A stretch of DNA of 64,000 nucleotides from Clostridium thailandense (GTDB lineage: Bacteria > Bacillota > Clostridia > Clostridiales > Clostridiaceae). Location of the stretch: NCBI RefSeq assembly GCF_019207025.1, contig NZ_JAEEGC010000098.1, forward strand, positions 1-64,000. Reading direction: 5' to 3'. Position 1 is the stretch's first letter, and every line of letters begins with the position of its first letter. Position numbers and translations under genes: made by a program. The notes below the pieces were generated by a model, which was not told the DNA's origin, did no database searches, and saw only the letters and a program-made list of their open reading frames with translations. Below, piece by piece: positions 16,194 to 25,838 of this stretch.

Positions 16194-19013
16194 ATGATTA
16201 TAATTAATGCTAACTTACTTGGAATACCAGAGGTTTTAAAGGAAGAAAATAAAATATATTTTCCTTACAGAAAATCTGAAGCTCTATTCTATTATATCCT
16301 AATGAAAAAACAGGTTTCAAGAGACAGTGTTGTAGACCTTCTATGGGGAAATATTGATGAAGATGTAGCAAAGAAAAACTTAAGAAATGCTGTTTACTCA
16401 ATAAAGAAAATATTTAATGAGGAGATTATTGTATCACCTAAGAGACCCTTGCTCATGTTGAATCCAAATATTCAATTTAATTGTGATGTTTACAAGTTTT
16501 TAGATGAGAAAAAGCAGGATAAATTACTTGAGAATAATGTTGATGAAGAAACTGTTAAACTATATAAAGGAGATTTTTTGGAAGGTTTTTATGTTAAGGA
16601 TGCAGAGGTTTTTGAAGAGTGGATGATACAAGAAAGAGAAAGAATTAAAGAGAGATATATTTATAAGCTCACTAAGTGTATAGAGAATTTTATGAAAGAG
16701 AAGAATGTAAAAGGTGCAAAGAACTACTGCAAAAAATTGTTTTATGTTGATGACTTTAACGAACAAGCTTATAGGTCTCTTATGACTATATATATGGAAG
16801 AAGGTAAATATGGCAAGGCCGTATATACATATAATGTTTTGAAGGAAAAATTGAAAAAAGATTTAGGTGTATCTCCAGATGAAAAAACGGAAGAACTCTA
16901 TAAAGAAATTACAAAATTAAAAAATAATATTGAGAAGAATAAAGGATTTGGAAGCTTAGAATTTTTCTATGGAAGAGTCAAAGAATTAGACATTTTAATG
17001 AATAACTTTAAGAGCTTTATGGAGGTAGATTCATCAAAAACTATATTAATAAAAGGTGATGCTGGCATAGGAAAGACTAGAATAGTTTGTGAATTTTTTA
17101 ATAATATAAAAAATGAGAATTTAAGCATAATAAGTACTAATTGTTATCAAGCAGAAGAGGAGTATATTTTAAAACCTTGGAATCTAATATTTGAAAAAAT
17201 ATTTAAAGTATTAATAAATGAAGGTATTAAATTACCTCAACCTATATATAGAGTTATTGCAAGCATTTTTCCTAATTTCGATATAGAGAATAGTTGTGAA
17301 TATATAGAACCATTGGAGAAATGGGACATGCTAAAGTATCAGGCCATTGAATCGGCAGCTATAGATATCATAAATCGTATATGTAAGAAAAAAAGAATGA
17401 TTTTATTTTTTGATGACATACAGTGGATAGATCAGATGAGTTTAGATCTTATGAAGAATATAATATTGAATTTAAGAAATAAGCGAATTATGATTATTTT
17501 TGCTTGTAGAAGTGGATATGTAAAGAAAATTGATGATTTTAATACTTTCATGAGATTAAGGGATATTATAACTGAAATTGAAGTTAATCCTTTAAATAGT
17601 GAAGAAACTATAGACTTTGCAAAAAAGCTACTACCTAGTTCAAGCTTCTCTAAGGAAGATGAAGAGAGCATGTACCTAAATACCGAAGGAAACCTGTTTT
17701 TTCTTGTTGAATATTTAAATAACTTTAAAGACAAAAAAACTCCATCTATGATTTCCTCTAAGATGCAGGATATATTGAAAACCAGACTATACAATCTTTC
17801 AGATAATGCCAGAAGACTATTATCTATAATATCAATATTTTTTGATATGGTTAAAGTTGAAGAAATTCAAGAATTAGTTGGAGAAAACTATTTGGAGATT
17901 ATGTATAGTATAGACGAACTTCAAAAGAAAGCATTGATAAAGGAAGTATATTCAAATAATGAAATAGGAATTATTTTTAATCATATTAAGATGAGAGAAT
18001 ATGTTTATTCTGAACTTTCAAATTTAGAAAAAAGCTTTTTACATAAAAAAGCTGCTGAAATTATTGAAAAGCGATTAAAGAATAATGTTCAGGATTTTCC
18101 ACTTTACTCTAAATTGATTTATCATCATAAAGGGTGTAACAATAGATTAAAAGAACTAGAATATAAAATTAAGAATTTAAACGTATATCTTACAAACAAG
18201 CACGAAATCTTCCCAATTTTATATAACAATTATTGTTGTGAAGAATACTTGCTTACTGAAGATAAAGTTAAGGATAAATTTGAAGAGATAAATAAAATTA
18301 TTAAAGACTTAAAAAACAAAGATGCAGACAGAGAGAAACTAAATGTCATTGGAATGGAGTTTTCGTATATAGTAGGACGAGACTATATTAGAAAAGGAGA
18401 ATATGAAAGAGGCTTCAGTATAATATATGGTTTAATAAAAAATAGCATAGATATTCAAAACTATCAATTAGCACTTCAATGCTATAAACAAGTGGTTTAT
18501 TATTCAATGAATATCTCTAATTTTCCTCTTATGAAAGAATATATTGATAAGGCTATTGAAATTTCAACAGAACATCATTATGACAATGAAATTCCTGTGA
18601 TGCTAAGATTAAAAGGATATGAAAAAATAATGAGTGGAGAATTAGATGAGGGTGAAAAAATATTAAAGAAAGCTATAGATTTGTTTAATAATCTGGGAAA
18701 CAAGGAAAGATATATTTTAAATATTGCAGCAGCTTATGATTTTATAGGCGAAAGTAAAATGGTAAAAAAAGAATATGATGAAGCACTTAAATACTATGAA
18801 TTAGCTATAAATATGTGTATAGAAAGGGATATAAGATTAGGTCTTCCGATATTTTATACTAATGCAGGTCAAGCTTTGTATGAAATAGGTCAGTACAATG
18901 AAGCTTATAATTATATTAGTAAGGCTCTAGAATTGTATGGTGAACTAAACTTTGTATGGGGAAGAGATAAAGCTGATAACTTACATGAGATTCTCTTACG
19001 TACAGAATCATAA
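16194..19013 (+). CDS. Large BTAD-AAA-TPR transcriptional activator (SARP/MalT-like)
   Basis: A 939-residue protein in three parts. Residues 1-95 are a winged-helix OmpR-like domain (SEALFYYILMKKQVSRDSVV, then KKNLRNAVYSIKKIF). Residues 100-245 are a bacterial transcriptional activation domain of helical repeats. Residues 255-650 are an AAA/NACHT-type ATPase with Walker A GDAGIGKT (288-295) and Walker B ILFFDDIQWID (about 403-412). The rest carries TPR-like repeats, clearest near 735-920. Such regulators bind a ligand or partner through the C-terminus and activate a nearby operon in an ATP-dependent way. The lyase operon starts 206 bases downstream in the same direction and is the obvious target. 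The inducer is unknown. Confidence 0.85.
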   Translation: MIIINANLLGIPEVLKEENKIYFPYRKSEALFYYILMKKQVSRDSVVDLLWGNIDEDVAKKNLRNAVYSIKKIFNEEIIVSPKRPLLMLNPNIQFNCDVYKFLDEKKQDKLLENNVDEETVKLYKGDFLEGFYVKDAEVFEEWMIQERERIKERYIYKLTKCIENFMKEKNVKGAKNYCKKLFYVDDFNEQAYRSLMTIYMEEGKYGKAVYTYNVLKEKLKKDLGVSPDEKTEELYKEITKLKNNIEKNKGFGSLEFFYGRVKELDILMNNFKSFMEVDSSKTILIKGDAGIGKTRIVCEFFNNIKNENLSIISTNCYQAEEEYILKPWNLIFEKIFKVLINEGIKLPQPIYRVIASIFPNFDIENSCEYIEPLEKWDMLKYQAIESAAIDIINRICKKKRMILFFDDIQWIDQMSLDLMKNIILNLRNKRIMIIFACRSGYVKKIDDFNTFMRLRDIITEIEVNPLNSEETIDFAKKLLPSSSFSKEDEESMYLNTEGNLFFLVEYLNNFKDKKTPSMISSKMQDILKTRLYNLSDNARRLLSIISIFFDMVKVEEIQELVGENYLEIMYSIDELQKKALIKEVYSNNEIGIIFNHIKMREYVYSELSNLEKSFLHKKAAEIIEKRLKNNVQDFPLYSKLIYHHKGCNNRLKELEYKIKNLNVYLTNKHEIFPILYNNYCCEEYLLTEDKVKDKFEEINKIIKDLKNKDADREKLNVIGMEFSYIVGRDYIRKGEYERGFSIIYGLIKNSIDIQNYQLALQCYKQVVYYSMNISNFPLMKEYIDKAIEISTEHHYDNEIPVMLRLKGYEKIMSGELDEGEKILKKAIDLFNNLGNKERYILNIAAAYDFIGESKMVKKEYDEALKYYELAINMCIERDIRLGLPIFYTNAGQALYEIGQYNEAYNYISKALELYGELNFVWGRDKADNLHEILLRTES

Positions 19014-19025
19014 ATAAAATCTGGG

Positions 19026-19067
19026 CGGATTCAAAATAAAAAAAATTTTGAATTCGTTTATTTTTTA
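19026..19067 (+). terminator. Intrinsic terminator
   Basis: CGGATTCAAAAT pairs with ATTTTGAATTCG with one G-T wobble, and TTTTTT lies a few bases further on. It separates the activator gene from the lyase operon. Confidence 0.65.
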
Positions 19068-19074
19068 ACTCTTT

Positions 19075-19104
19075 TTGACTTTTTTTAGACTTAATATTTA
19101 TAAA
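19075..19104 (+). promoter_or_regulatory. Probable promoter of the lyase operon
   Basis: TTGACT and TATAAA are separated by 18 bases. A leader of about 110 bases follows. It includes the sequence GGGGGACACCTTATGAAATAA, which could encode only a two-codon peptide; I assign it no function. Confidence 0.5.
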
Positions 19105-19219
19105 ATTAAATAAATTCGTAAGTTTAATAACTTATTTTTGAAGGGGGACACCTTATGAAATAAAAAACATAAATACTAGCTGATAAGGCAGAAAAATAGT
19201 ACAAAAATGGGGTGCTGAA

Positions 19220-20743
19220 ATGGAAAATGAAACTGTTATTTTAACGGGAAGAAGCTTAACTTTAGAGGAAGTTGAAAAAGTCTCTAGAAAAGGTGCAAAA
19301 GTAGAAGTTAGTTCTGAAGCAATTCAAACTTTGAAAGATGCTAGGCAGCTTGTATATGACCTGGCGAATAGTGATGTTCCTATTTATGGATTTAATACTG
19401 GTGTGGGATGGAATAAAGATAAGAGAGTGATGAAAGAATTTTTTCAGCAATACAACACAAATCTTATACATTCACATTGTGTTGCAGTAACACCGGAAGC
19501 AAGTATAGAAGAAGTTAGAGCTGTACTTCTTGTTAGATTAAATACTTTACTTTTGGGATGCACAGGTATTCAACCAGAAATTGCACTAATGTATATGGAA
19601 ATGTTAAATAGAGGGGTAACTCCGGTACTTCCTGAAAGAGGTTCTGTAGGAGAAGCAGATATTGCGTGTCTTTCTCATATAGGGCTTGCGATGATTGGTG
19701 AAGGAGATGCATACTTTCAAGGAGTTAAAATGAGTGCAAAAGAAGCTCTCAGTAAAGCGGGACTGGACCCGGTTGTTTTAGGTCCTAAGGATGGACTAGC
19801 AATTGTAAGCTCAAATGCATTGTCAGCAGGAGAGGGAGTACTAGTAGTGCGAGATATAGAAAAGCTTCTTGATATTGCTGATATGGTTTATTCTCTTAGT
19901 TTGGAAGGATTGAATGGCAACACATCTCCATTAGATCCTAAAACTCATGAAATTAGGCCATTTCCAGGTCAGGCTTTTAGTGCAGAGAGAATATCAAAAT
20001 ATATTGAAGGAAGTTATATTTATGAGCCAAACTGGAAAAAGCCTGTACAGGACCCTCTAAGCTTTAGATCAGCAGCTCATATACATGGGGCCGTTAGAGA
20101 TGCATTAGAGTATTTAAAAAAGTATTTGACTATACAAATTAATTCGTCTGATGATAATCCATGTCTAATCCTAGATGAAAGAAGAATAGTATCTTGTTCT
20201 AATTTTGAAGTAACCAATTGGGTTCTTGGATTTGAGATGATAGGAATAGCATTAAGTCATGTATCAAAGGCATCTTGCTACAGAACTATAAAGCTTAGCA
20301 ACAATGAATTTACAAAGCTCTCAAGATTTTTGGCACCTGCAAACAACGTAATCGCTTATGGTACTATTCAAAAAGCATTTACTTCATTGGATGCAGAAAT
20401 TAGACATCTTTCTAATCCGGCTACTACAGATTTCTTTTCATTAGCGGGAGAAATAGAAGATCATGCCAATAATTCTCCTTATGTAGTTCAAAAAACAAGA
20501 AAAATAGTAGATAATCTGTTGTATATACTTGGAATAGAGGCACTACATTCAGTACAAGCAATTGATTTAAGAACAGATATTACACTAGGGAAGGGAACAA
20601 AAAAAGCTTATAAAATTATAAGAGAAAAAATCCCTTTCTACAGCGAGGATAGAAACCTCACTATAGATATTCAAAAAATATATGAGATTTTAAAAGATGA
20701 TAAATTTATTGGTGAAATCATGAAAGCAGTAGAGTTGTTTTAA
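19220..20743 (+). CDS. Aromatic amino acid lyase homologue without the MIO triad; candidate ergothionase
   Basis: The 507 residues align throughout with histidine ammonia-lyase: YGFNTGVG (56-63), the helix after GSVG, NALSAGEG (199-206), GLNGNTSPLDPKTHEIRPFPGQ region, QDPLSF (277-282) and EDH (413-415). Active HutH has Ala-Ser-Gly right after GSVG, which cyclises into the MIO electrophile. Here the residues are Glu-Ala-Asp (145-147), so MIO cannot form. The catalytic Tyr of QDPYSLR is Leu280. A Lys (K385) and Glu (E411) occupy active-site regions. The superfamily contains MIO-free enzymes, notably ergothionase, which eliminates trimethylamine from ergothioneine to give thiourocanate. That activity fits; another beta-elimination is possible. 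It opens an operon with a transporter. Ribosome site: GGGGTG before the ATG. Confidence 0.85.
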   Translation: MENETVILTGRSLTLEEVEKVSRKGAKVEVSSEAIQTLKDARQLVYDLANSDVPIYGFNTGVGWNKDKRVMKEFFQQYNTNLIHSHCVAVTPEASIEEVRAVLLVRLNTLLLGCTGIQPEIALMYMEMLNRGVTPVLPERGSVGEADIACLSHIGLAMIGEGDAYFQGVKMSAKEALSKAGLDPVVLGPKDGLAIVSSNALSAGEGVLVVRDIEKLLDIADMVYSLSLEGLNGNTSPLDPKTHEIRPFPGQAFSAERISKYIEGSYIYEPNWKKPVQDPLSFRSAAHIHGAVRDALEYLKKYLTIQINSSDDNPCLILDERRIVSCSNFEVTNWVLGFEMIGIALSHVSKASCYRTIKLSNNEFTKLSRFLAPANNVIAYGTIQKAFTSLDAEIRHLSNPATTDFFSLAGEIEDHANNSPYVVQKTRKIVDNLLYILGIEALHSVQAIDLRTDITLGKGTKKAYKIIREKIPFYSEDRNLTIDIQKIYEILKDDKFIGEIMKAVELF

Positions 20744-20801
20744 AATATGAAAAAGTCTAAAATAAACAAATAAGGGATTAAAAATAGGGGGGAATTAATA
20801 A

Positions 20802-22217
20802 ATGAGTATCAGTTTAACTGCTTTAGATAATGTTGTTATTATTGCATTTATAGTATTATTTGTTGGGATAAGTTATTATTTTTCAAAGGCAGCAAAGGAC
20901 ATGGAGACCTTTTATCTTGGAAATCATGCACTGCCTTGGTCTCTTACCGTTGGAACATTGTTTTCAACTTGGTATGGTGGAGTTGGTACAGTAGGTAATA
21001 TAGAATACTCTGCTATATATGGGTTATCATGTTGGGTAATATGGTCTGTGACTTGCCATGCAGGTAGAATTCCACTTGCTTTATGGGTAGGCCCTAGAAT
21101 ACATGTTAGAACTGCTATAACAGTACCAGATTTACTACATAGTGTCTATGGCAGGGGTGTGGCATTATTAGGTTCATTTTTTATGTTCCTTTATTGTATT
21201 AGATTAGGTGAGGTAACAGCAGCAGGTTTTATAGGACATTCAGCATGGGGAATAAATCCAGAAGTAGCAGGATGTTTAGCTGTTGGCTTAGTTATTATTA
21301 TTACAGTTCTAGGTGGACTTATGGGTGTTGCAGTTATGGACATGATTCACTTTTGGATTATGATGGTAGTAATTTGTATTGTAATGCCTATAAATTGGCG
21401 TGAGGTTGGTGGATGGGCAGGTCTTACACATAGTCTTGCTAGTACTCCAAAGCTCATGGACCCATATGGTGGATTCTCATTTATGAAAGCACTTATGCTT
21501 GTTTTATTAGCCTTTAACGTTTATGCAGATCCTGCTTTTTATCAAAGATTTTCAGCGGCTAATTCACCTAAAGCAGGTAGAAGAGCATTACTTACTTGTT
21601 TAGTTTTATGGATTGCCTTTGATTTAGTACTATTTTTGACAGGTCTTATGGTAAAAGTGTTATATCCTAATACTCCACCAACAGAAGGATACATTCAGCT
21701 TGTATTTAGAACAATTCCGGTAGGTTTTAGAGGAGTCTTTATAGTAGCAATAATGGGTGCTATTATATCAGCTCTCTGTGGATATTATCTTACAGGAGGA
21801 GCTACACTTGCAAATGATTTCTATGCAAGGATAAAAGGAGACGTTTCTCAAGCCAAAATTGTATTCTTAACAAGATGTGGTGTTGTAGCTGTTGCTCTAT
21901 TTGGATTGTTGCTTGCATTTAAATTTCCAACAGCTCAAGATGCTATGATTTTCACAAGCTCAATCTGGATGTCAGCTGGCTTTATACCTATAGTTGGAGC
22001 ATTATTATACAAGGGTAAAATAAAGACATTAGGTGGATACATGGGTATGATTACTGGAATTCTTGTTTTTACATTATTAAAACTATTCCCAATTCAAGGT
22101 GTTTCAATTGAGCCACTTGTTGCAGCATTACCTTTATCTACTATTGCGTGGTTTATTGGAAATATAATTGGAAAAGAGAAAATTGAGAAAAATAATGTAA
22201 TAGAGGTGAATAGATAA
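20802..22217 (+). CDS. Sodium:solute symporter (SSS family)
   Basis: A 471-residue integral membrane protein with about 12-13 hydrophobic segments. The N-terminal MTFYLGNHALPW-like stretch and STWYGGVGTVGNIEYSAIYG match the first helices of the SSS family, where sodium and substrate bind. The family imports amino acids, betaines, sugars or carboxylates with sodium. It lies 58 bases after the lyase gene and just before a small membrane protein, so it probably imports the lyase substrate. If that is ergothioneine, a betaine, a symporter of this type is plausible, though no SSS ergothioneine importer is known to me. Confidence 0.9.
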   Translation: MSISLTALDNVVIIAFIVLFVGISYYFSKAAKDMETFYLGNHALPWSLTVGTLFSTWYGGVGTVGNIEYSAIYGLSCWVIWSVTCHAGRIPLALWVGPRIHVRTAITVPDLLHSVYGRGVALLGSFFMFLYCIRLGEVTAAGFIGHSAWGINPEVAGCLAVGLVIIITVLGGLMGVAVMDMIHFWIMMVVICIVMPINWREVGGWAGLTHSLASTPKLMDPYGGFSFMKALMLVLLAFNVYADPAFYQRFSAANSPKAGRRALLTCLVLWIAFDLVLFLTGLMVKVLYPNTPPTEGYIQLVFRTIPVGFRGVFIVAIMGAIISALCGYYLTGGATLANDFYARIKGDVSQAKIVFLTRCGVVAVALFGLLLAFKFPTAQDAMIFTSSIWMSAGFIPIVGALLYKGKIKTLGGYMGMITGILVFTLLKLFPIQGVSIEPLVAALPLSTIAWFIGNIIGKEKIEKNNVIEVNR

Positions 22218-22459
22218 TGGCAGGAAAAAATGATTTAATTGAAAAAGTTGAAGTTGATAAAGTTGAATGGACAGGTATAGATGGATTTCTTGTTCTAATG
22301 TTTTTCATTGTAGGTGCTATTATTTGGATATCAATTATTAAAAAAATTGATGTTGTAGTTGGACTTATTATACCAATTTCATTAGCGATAATTGTTACTG
22401 TAATTTTTGTAGCATACTTAATGGAGATATTTAAATTTTATAAAAATAAAAGCAAATAA
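22217..22459 (+). CDS. Small two-helix membrane protein
   Basis: Eighty residues with a charged N-terminus (about 22 residues, Asp/Glu/Lys-rich) and two hydrophobic segments (about 24-42 and 45-68), ending in a basic tail. The start codon shares a base with the symporter stop, so the two are translationally coupled. Small subunits of this kind accompany some sodium symporters and may assist assembly or stability. I do not recognise a named family. It is too hydrophobic and well-spaced to be a chance frame. Confidence 0.75.
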   Translation: MAGKNDLIEKVEVDKVEWTGIDGFLVLMFFIVGAIIWISIIKKIDVVVGLIIPISLAIIVTVIFVAYLMEIFKFYKNKSK

Positions 22460-22480
22460 GACTTTATTGGAGGAAATTGT

Positions 22481-23017
22481 ATGGATATTAATATATTTAA
22501 AATTAAGATAGGAAAAGAAGAAGCAATAAGAACGGCAAAGGGTATGAGAAGTTTTTTTATGGGTTTATCAAATAAAAAAATTTCAGAGGTTAGAATCCAT
22601 TATGTTGAAGTTAAATTTGTTACATGTATTCTAACTCATAAACCTAATTTTTTAGAAAAATATTTATTCAGAAATAATAAAATTAAAAAACAAAAAATAT
22701 TAATGTTAGTAGATGGAACTACATGTGAAACAGCAATCGTTGATAGCAAACCTGAAATAGCTTCTGTTAAGGATGTAGACCAGGAATCCATACAAATTTC
22801 CTCTTATTCTGATAAGCGTATGATAGATAGTTGTAAGAGGGTTGCATCAAGAGTTGTTCGTAGAAATCTTGGTAACCTTGCAGAAATAGAATTTGAAAAA
22901 ATTGAGAACTGCTATCGTCCATATTGGTTAATATTATATGGAGAAATGAAGGAAGGCAAAAAAGTTAGATGCATTCCAGTATCTGCTGATGGTTGTGGAT
23001 CTTATAGAAATTTCTAA
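22481..23017 (+). CDS. Conserved-looking cytoplasmic protein of unknown function
   Basis: A 178-residue soluble protein with GGAGG before its ATG. I do not recognise the family. The N-terminal half is basic with alternating strands; the C-terminal half has a Cys at about 151 and a final CGSYRNF. There is no signal peptide, membrane helix or metal-binding motif. It follows the small membrane protein by 21 bases, so it belongs to the lyase-transporter operon and may be an enzyme or accessory factor of the same pathway. A weak hairpin with a T run lies about 80 bases after its stop. Confidence 0.7.
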   Translation: MDINIFKIKIGKEEAIRTAKGMRSFFMGLSNKKISEVRIHYVEVKFVTCILTHKPNFLEKYLFRNNKIKKQKILMLVDGTTCETAIVDSKPEIASVKDVDQESIQISSYSDKRMIDSCKRVASRVVRRNLGNLAEIEFEKIENCYRPYWLILYGEMKEGKKVRCIPVSADGCGSYRNF

Positions 23018-23168
23018 ATAATAGTAGCTAAGCCTAAATAAATATGCTCATTGTTATGTACAAGATAGAAATGTAAAAAGGAGAGAAAACAAAAGAGTTC
23101 ACTCTCTTTTTTATTACTTCAAAATAGTGTAGACAAGAGTTGTTTTAAATAGTTTTGGAGGTAATGTT

Positions 23169-25271
23169 ATGAAGGAATCCATGAAAACAAAAATTATATT
23201 ATATTTTGTGTTTGTTATTCTTATAACATCAATACCTATTGGGATTATAAGTTATAGAAATACATTTAATATAATAAAAAATAATATATATAATTCTTCA
23301 CAAAAAGAAATGGTACAAGTCGATAACAATATATTAACTTTATTTAAAGATATCAAGGAAAATAATAAATATATAGGGTCAAATGAAATGATTAAAAAAG
23401 CTGATGAGAGTATAATAGCTCTTTTTAATATTTCTAAAGAAGAGCATTCCAAAAAATATTCTAAGGAATTAGGTGGCATAGAGGGAGAAATATATAATGA
23501 GCTCGAAAGATATTCTAAGTCACATCCAGATGTTGCATATGTTTATTTGGGAACAAAGTGGGGAGGATACATACAATGGCCAGATGGATTAAATATAAGT
23601 GATTTTGATCCTAGAAAACGACAATGGTATGAACAAGCTATAAAGGATCCGGATAAAGTAAATGTTTCTGCTCCGTATATGTCTACGGATGGTACAGAAT
23701 CAGCTATTGTAAGTACAACAAGTTGTGTGAAAAATGATTCTGGAGAAATTATTGGTGTAATAGGCTTAGATGTTAGTTTAAAAACGCTTTCTGAGACAAT
23801 AAAAAATATAAAGGTCGGGAAAAGAGGATACCTATTTCTATATTCAAAAGATGGAACTATAATTGCACATCCCAATTCTAATCTTACCTTTAAAAATCTG
23901 AGCAAACTTTCAACTGAAGAAACCAAAGATGAAAAGACTAACAAAACAATAGAATATAAGATAAAAGATTATTCTAAGTTTATTAGTGAAGATAATTCTT
24001 CTTTTGAAACAATAATAGATGGAAAACCTAGTTTAGTATCTGTATATACATCTCCTTCTACTGGATGGAAGATGGCCTCTGTGATAAGTAAAGAAGAATT
24101 AATTGAAGAGGCAAATAAGGTTGGAATTGTCATAGCATCTATTGTTATAATAATAATTTTAATAACTATCACTATAGCATACTTCTTAGCAAGGAATGTG
24201 ATAGATCCTTTATTAAAGATAAATGAATTTGCTTATAGGCTTAAAAATTTTAATTTTAGTAAACCAGTTACGTTAGCAAGAAGAGATGAGTTTGGAAGAA
24301 CTGCTTTGGCATTAAATACTGCGCAGGATAACGTCAGAAGATTAGTAATTGATATAATAAGTGAATCACAGGAAGTAAGTGCGTATAGTGAAGAGTTGTC
24401 TGCTGTAGTTGAAGAGATGTTATCTAAGTTTGAATTTATAAACGCTTCAGCTAAGGAAATAAGTACAGGCGTAAATAAAATAAATATAGGTTCAGAAAGG
24501 GTATTATCTTCAGTACAAGAAGTGGATTCAAAGGTAACTATACTATCAGAGAAAGCTGTTAATGGAAATAATAACGCTGCTAGTATAAAAGATAGAGCTA
24601 TATCTTTAAATCAAAAAAGTGAAACTGCTATAGCAGAACTAAAGAAGTTATATTCTGAAAAAGAAGAAAACATTTTAAAAGCAATAGAAGAGGGAAAGAT
24701 TGTAGAAAGAATAATGGATATGGCAGATGATATATCTTCAATAGCGGAACAAACCAATCTTCTTGCACTAAATGCAGCTATTGAGGCCTCAAGGGCTGGT
24801 GAAAGTGGAAAAGGCTTTGCAGTAGTAGCTGAGGAGGTAAGAAGGCTTGCAGAACAGTCATCAAATTCTGTTTCAAATGTTAAAGATATTATAGGTAATG
24901 TTCAAAAAGCATTTAAAAATTTATCAGATAATAGTAATACTTTATTAAAATTTATGAATGAAAATGTAATTAAGCAGTTTCAATATTTTAGTGATATAGG
25001 AATTCAATATAGCGATGATGCAGATTTTGTAAATAATATGTCAGAAAAAATAGCTATTATGACAGAAGAAATAAGTATAACTATAGACTCAATAAATACT
25101 TATATAAAGAACATGACTAAAATGATACAGACTTCATCGGAAAAATCAAATGAAATAGAAGAAAGTATTGATGAATCAGTTCAAGCAATAGGGCAAGTAG
25201 CATCAACAGCTCAAAATCAATCAGAACTTGCTCAAAAACTTACCGATTTGACTCAAAAATTTAAAATATAA
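23169..25271 (+). CDS. Methyl-accepting chemotaxis protein with dCache sensor
   Basis: A 700-residue transmembrane chemoreceptor. Membrane segments lie at about 10-30 and 315-340; between them is a double-Cache domain with the ligand-binding pattern [26 protein letters not shown] (about 155-180) and [15 protein letters not shown] domain (about 340-395) and a signalling domain with the hairpin tip [24 protein letters not shown] follow. dCache domains with this motif often bind amino acids or other small amines. It lies between the lyase-transporter genes and the molybdenum hydroxylase, so it may sense the pathway substrate. Ribosome site TTTGGAGG. Confidence 0.92.
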   Translation: MKESMKTKIILYFVFVILITSIPIGIISYRNTFNIIKNNIYNSSQKEMVQVDNNILTLFKDIKENNKYIGSNEMIKKADESIIALFNISKEEHSKKYSKELGGIEGEIYNELERYSKSHPDVAYVYLGTKWGGYIQWPDGLNISDFDPRKRQWYEQAIKDPDKVNVSAPYMSTDGTESAIVSTTSCVKNDSGEIIGVIGLDVSLKTLSETIKNIKVGKRGYLFLYSKDGTIIAHPNSNLTFKNLSKLSTEETKDEKTNKTIEYKIKDYSKFISEDNSSFETIIDGKPSLVSVYTSPSTGWKMASVISKEELIEEANKVGIVIASIVIIIILITITIAYFLARNVIDPLLKINEFAYRLKNFNFSKPVTLARRDEFGRTALALNTAQDNVRRLVIDIISESQEVSAYSEELSAVVEEMLSKFEFINASAKEISTGVNKINIGSERVLSSVQEVDSKVTILSEKAVNGNNNAASIKDRAISLNQKSETAIAELKKLYSEKEENILKAIEEGKIVERIMDMADDISSIAEQTNLLALNAAIEASRAGESGKGFAVVAEEVRRLAEQSSNSVSNVKDIIGNVQKAFKNLSDNSNTLLKFMNENVIKQFQYFSDIGIQYSDDADFVNNMSEKIAIMTEEISITIDSINTYIKNMTKMIQTSSEKSNEIEESIDESVQAIGQVASTAQNQSELAQKLTDLTQKFKI

Positions 25272-25275
25272 TTTA

Positions 25276-25309
25276 AGATGAATTTGAAAATTCATCTACT
25301 GACTTTTTT
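25276..25309 (+). terminator. Probable intrinsic terminator
   Basis: AGATGAATTT pairs with AAATTCATCT across a 2-base turn, with seven T shortly after. The gap of 6 bases to the T run weakens it, so read-through into the hydroxylase genes is possible. Confidence 0.5.
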
Positions 25310-25364
25310 TAGACCATTAATGATTAAAATATTTGCATATAGGGTGTTAGGAGCTGATATAGAT

Positions 25365-25835
25365 ATGTTTATAGAACTTACTGTAAATAAAAAGAAATAC
25401 AAGTTAGATGTAGATCCAAGAAAAAGGTTGCTGGATATTATAAGGGAAGATATTGGCCTTACAGGCACTAAAGAGGGATGTTCAGAAGGAGAATGTGGAG
25501 CATGTACAGTTATTATGAATAAAAGAGCGGTGAATTCTTGTATGATTTTAGCAGTGCAAGCGAGAAATAAAGAAATTATAACTGTTGAAGGTTTGGAGAA
25601 AAATGGCGAGCTTGATGAACTTCAGAAGGCCTTTATAAACAAAGGTGCAGTTCAATGTGGGTTCTGTACTCCAGGAATGCTTATGTCCTGTAAAGCTTTG
25701 CTTATGAATAATGTTAATCCTACAGAAGAAGAAATTAAAAAAGCTATAGAAGGAAACTTATGTAGGTGTACTGGCTACAATAAAATAATAGAGGCGGTTT
25801 TAGATGCTGTAGTTATGGTTAATAGGGAGGGATAA
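25365..25835 (+). CDS. [2Fe-2S] subunit of a molybdenum hydroxylase (XdhC/CoxS type)
   Basis: From the ATG at 25365 the protein has 156 residues, the normal size for this small subunit. Two iron-sulfur modules are clear: the plant-ferredoxin-like GCSEGECGACTV near residue 45 and the helical one with QCGFCTPGM and NLCRCTGY. It passes electrons from the molybdenum site to FAD. The open frame extends 29 codons upstream into the terminator region, but that part does not look like the family, so I chose the internal ATG. It begins an operon with the FAD and molybdopterin subunits. Confidence 0.93.
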   Translation: MFIELTVNKKKYKLDVDPRKRLLDIIREDIGLTGTKEGCSEGECGACTVIMNKRAVNSCMILAVQARNKEIITVEGLEKNGELDELQKAFINKGAVQCGFCTPGMLMSCKALLMNNVNPTEEEIKKAIEGNLCRCTGYNKIIEAVLDAVVMVNREG

Positions 25836-25838
25836 AGC

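Noticed and set aside
19220..20743. Calling the lyase homologue a true histidine ammonia-lyase (hutH)
   Set aside because: The MIO triad and the catalytic Tyr are missing and no hutU or hutI gene is nearby.
25278..25364. Upstream extension of the [2Fe-2S] subunit from 25278
   Set aside because: It would begin inside a terminator hairpin, lacks a ribosome site, and the extra residues do not fit the family.
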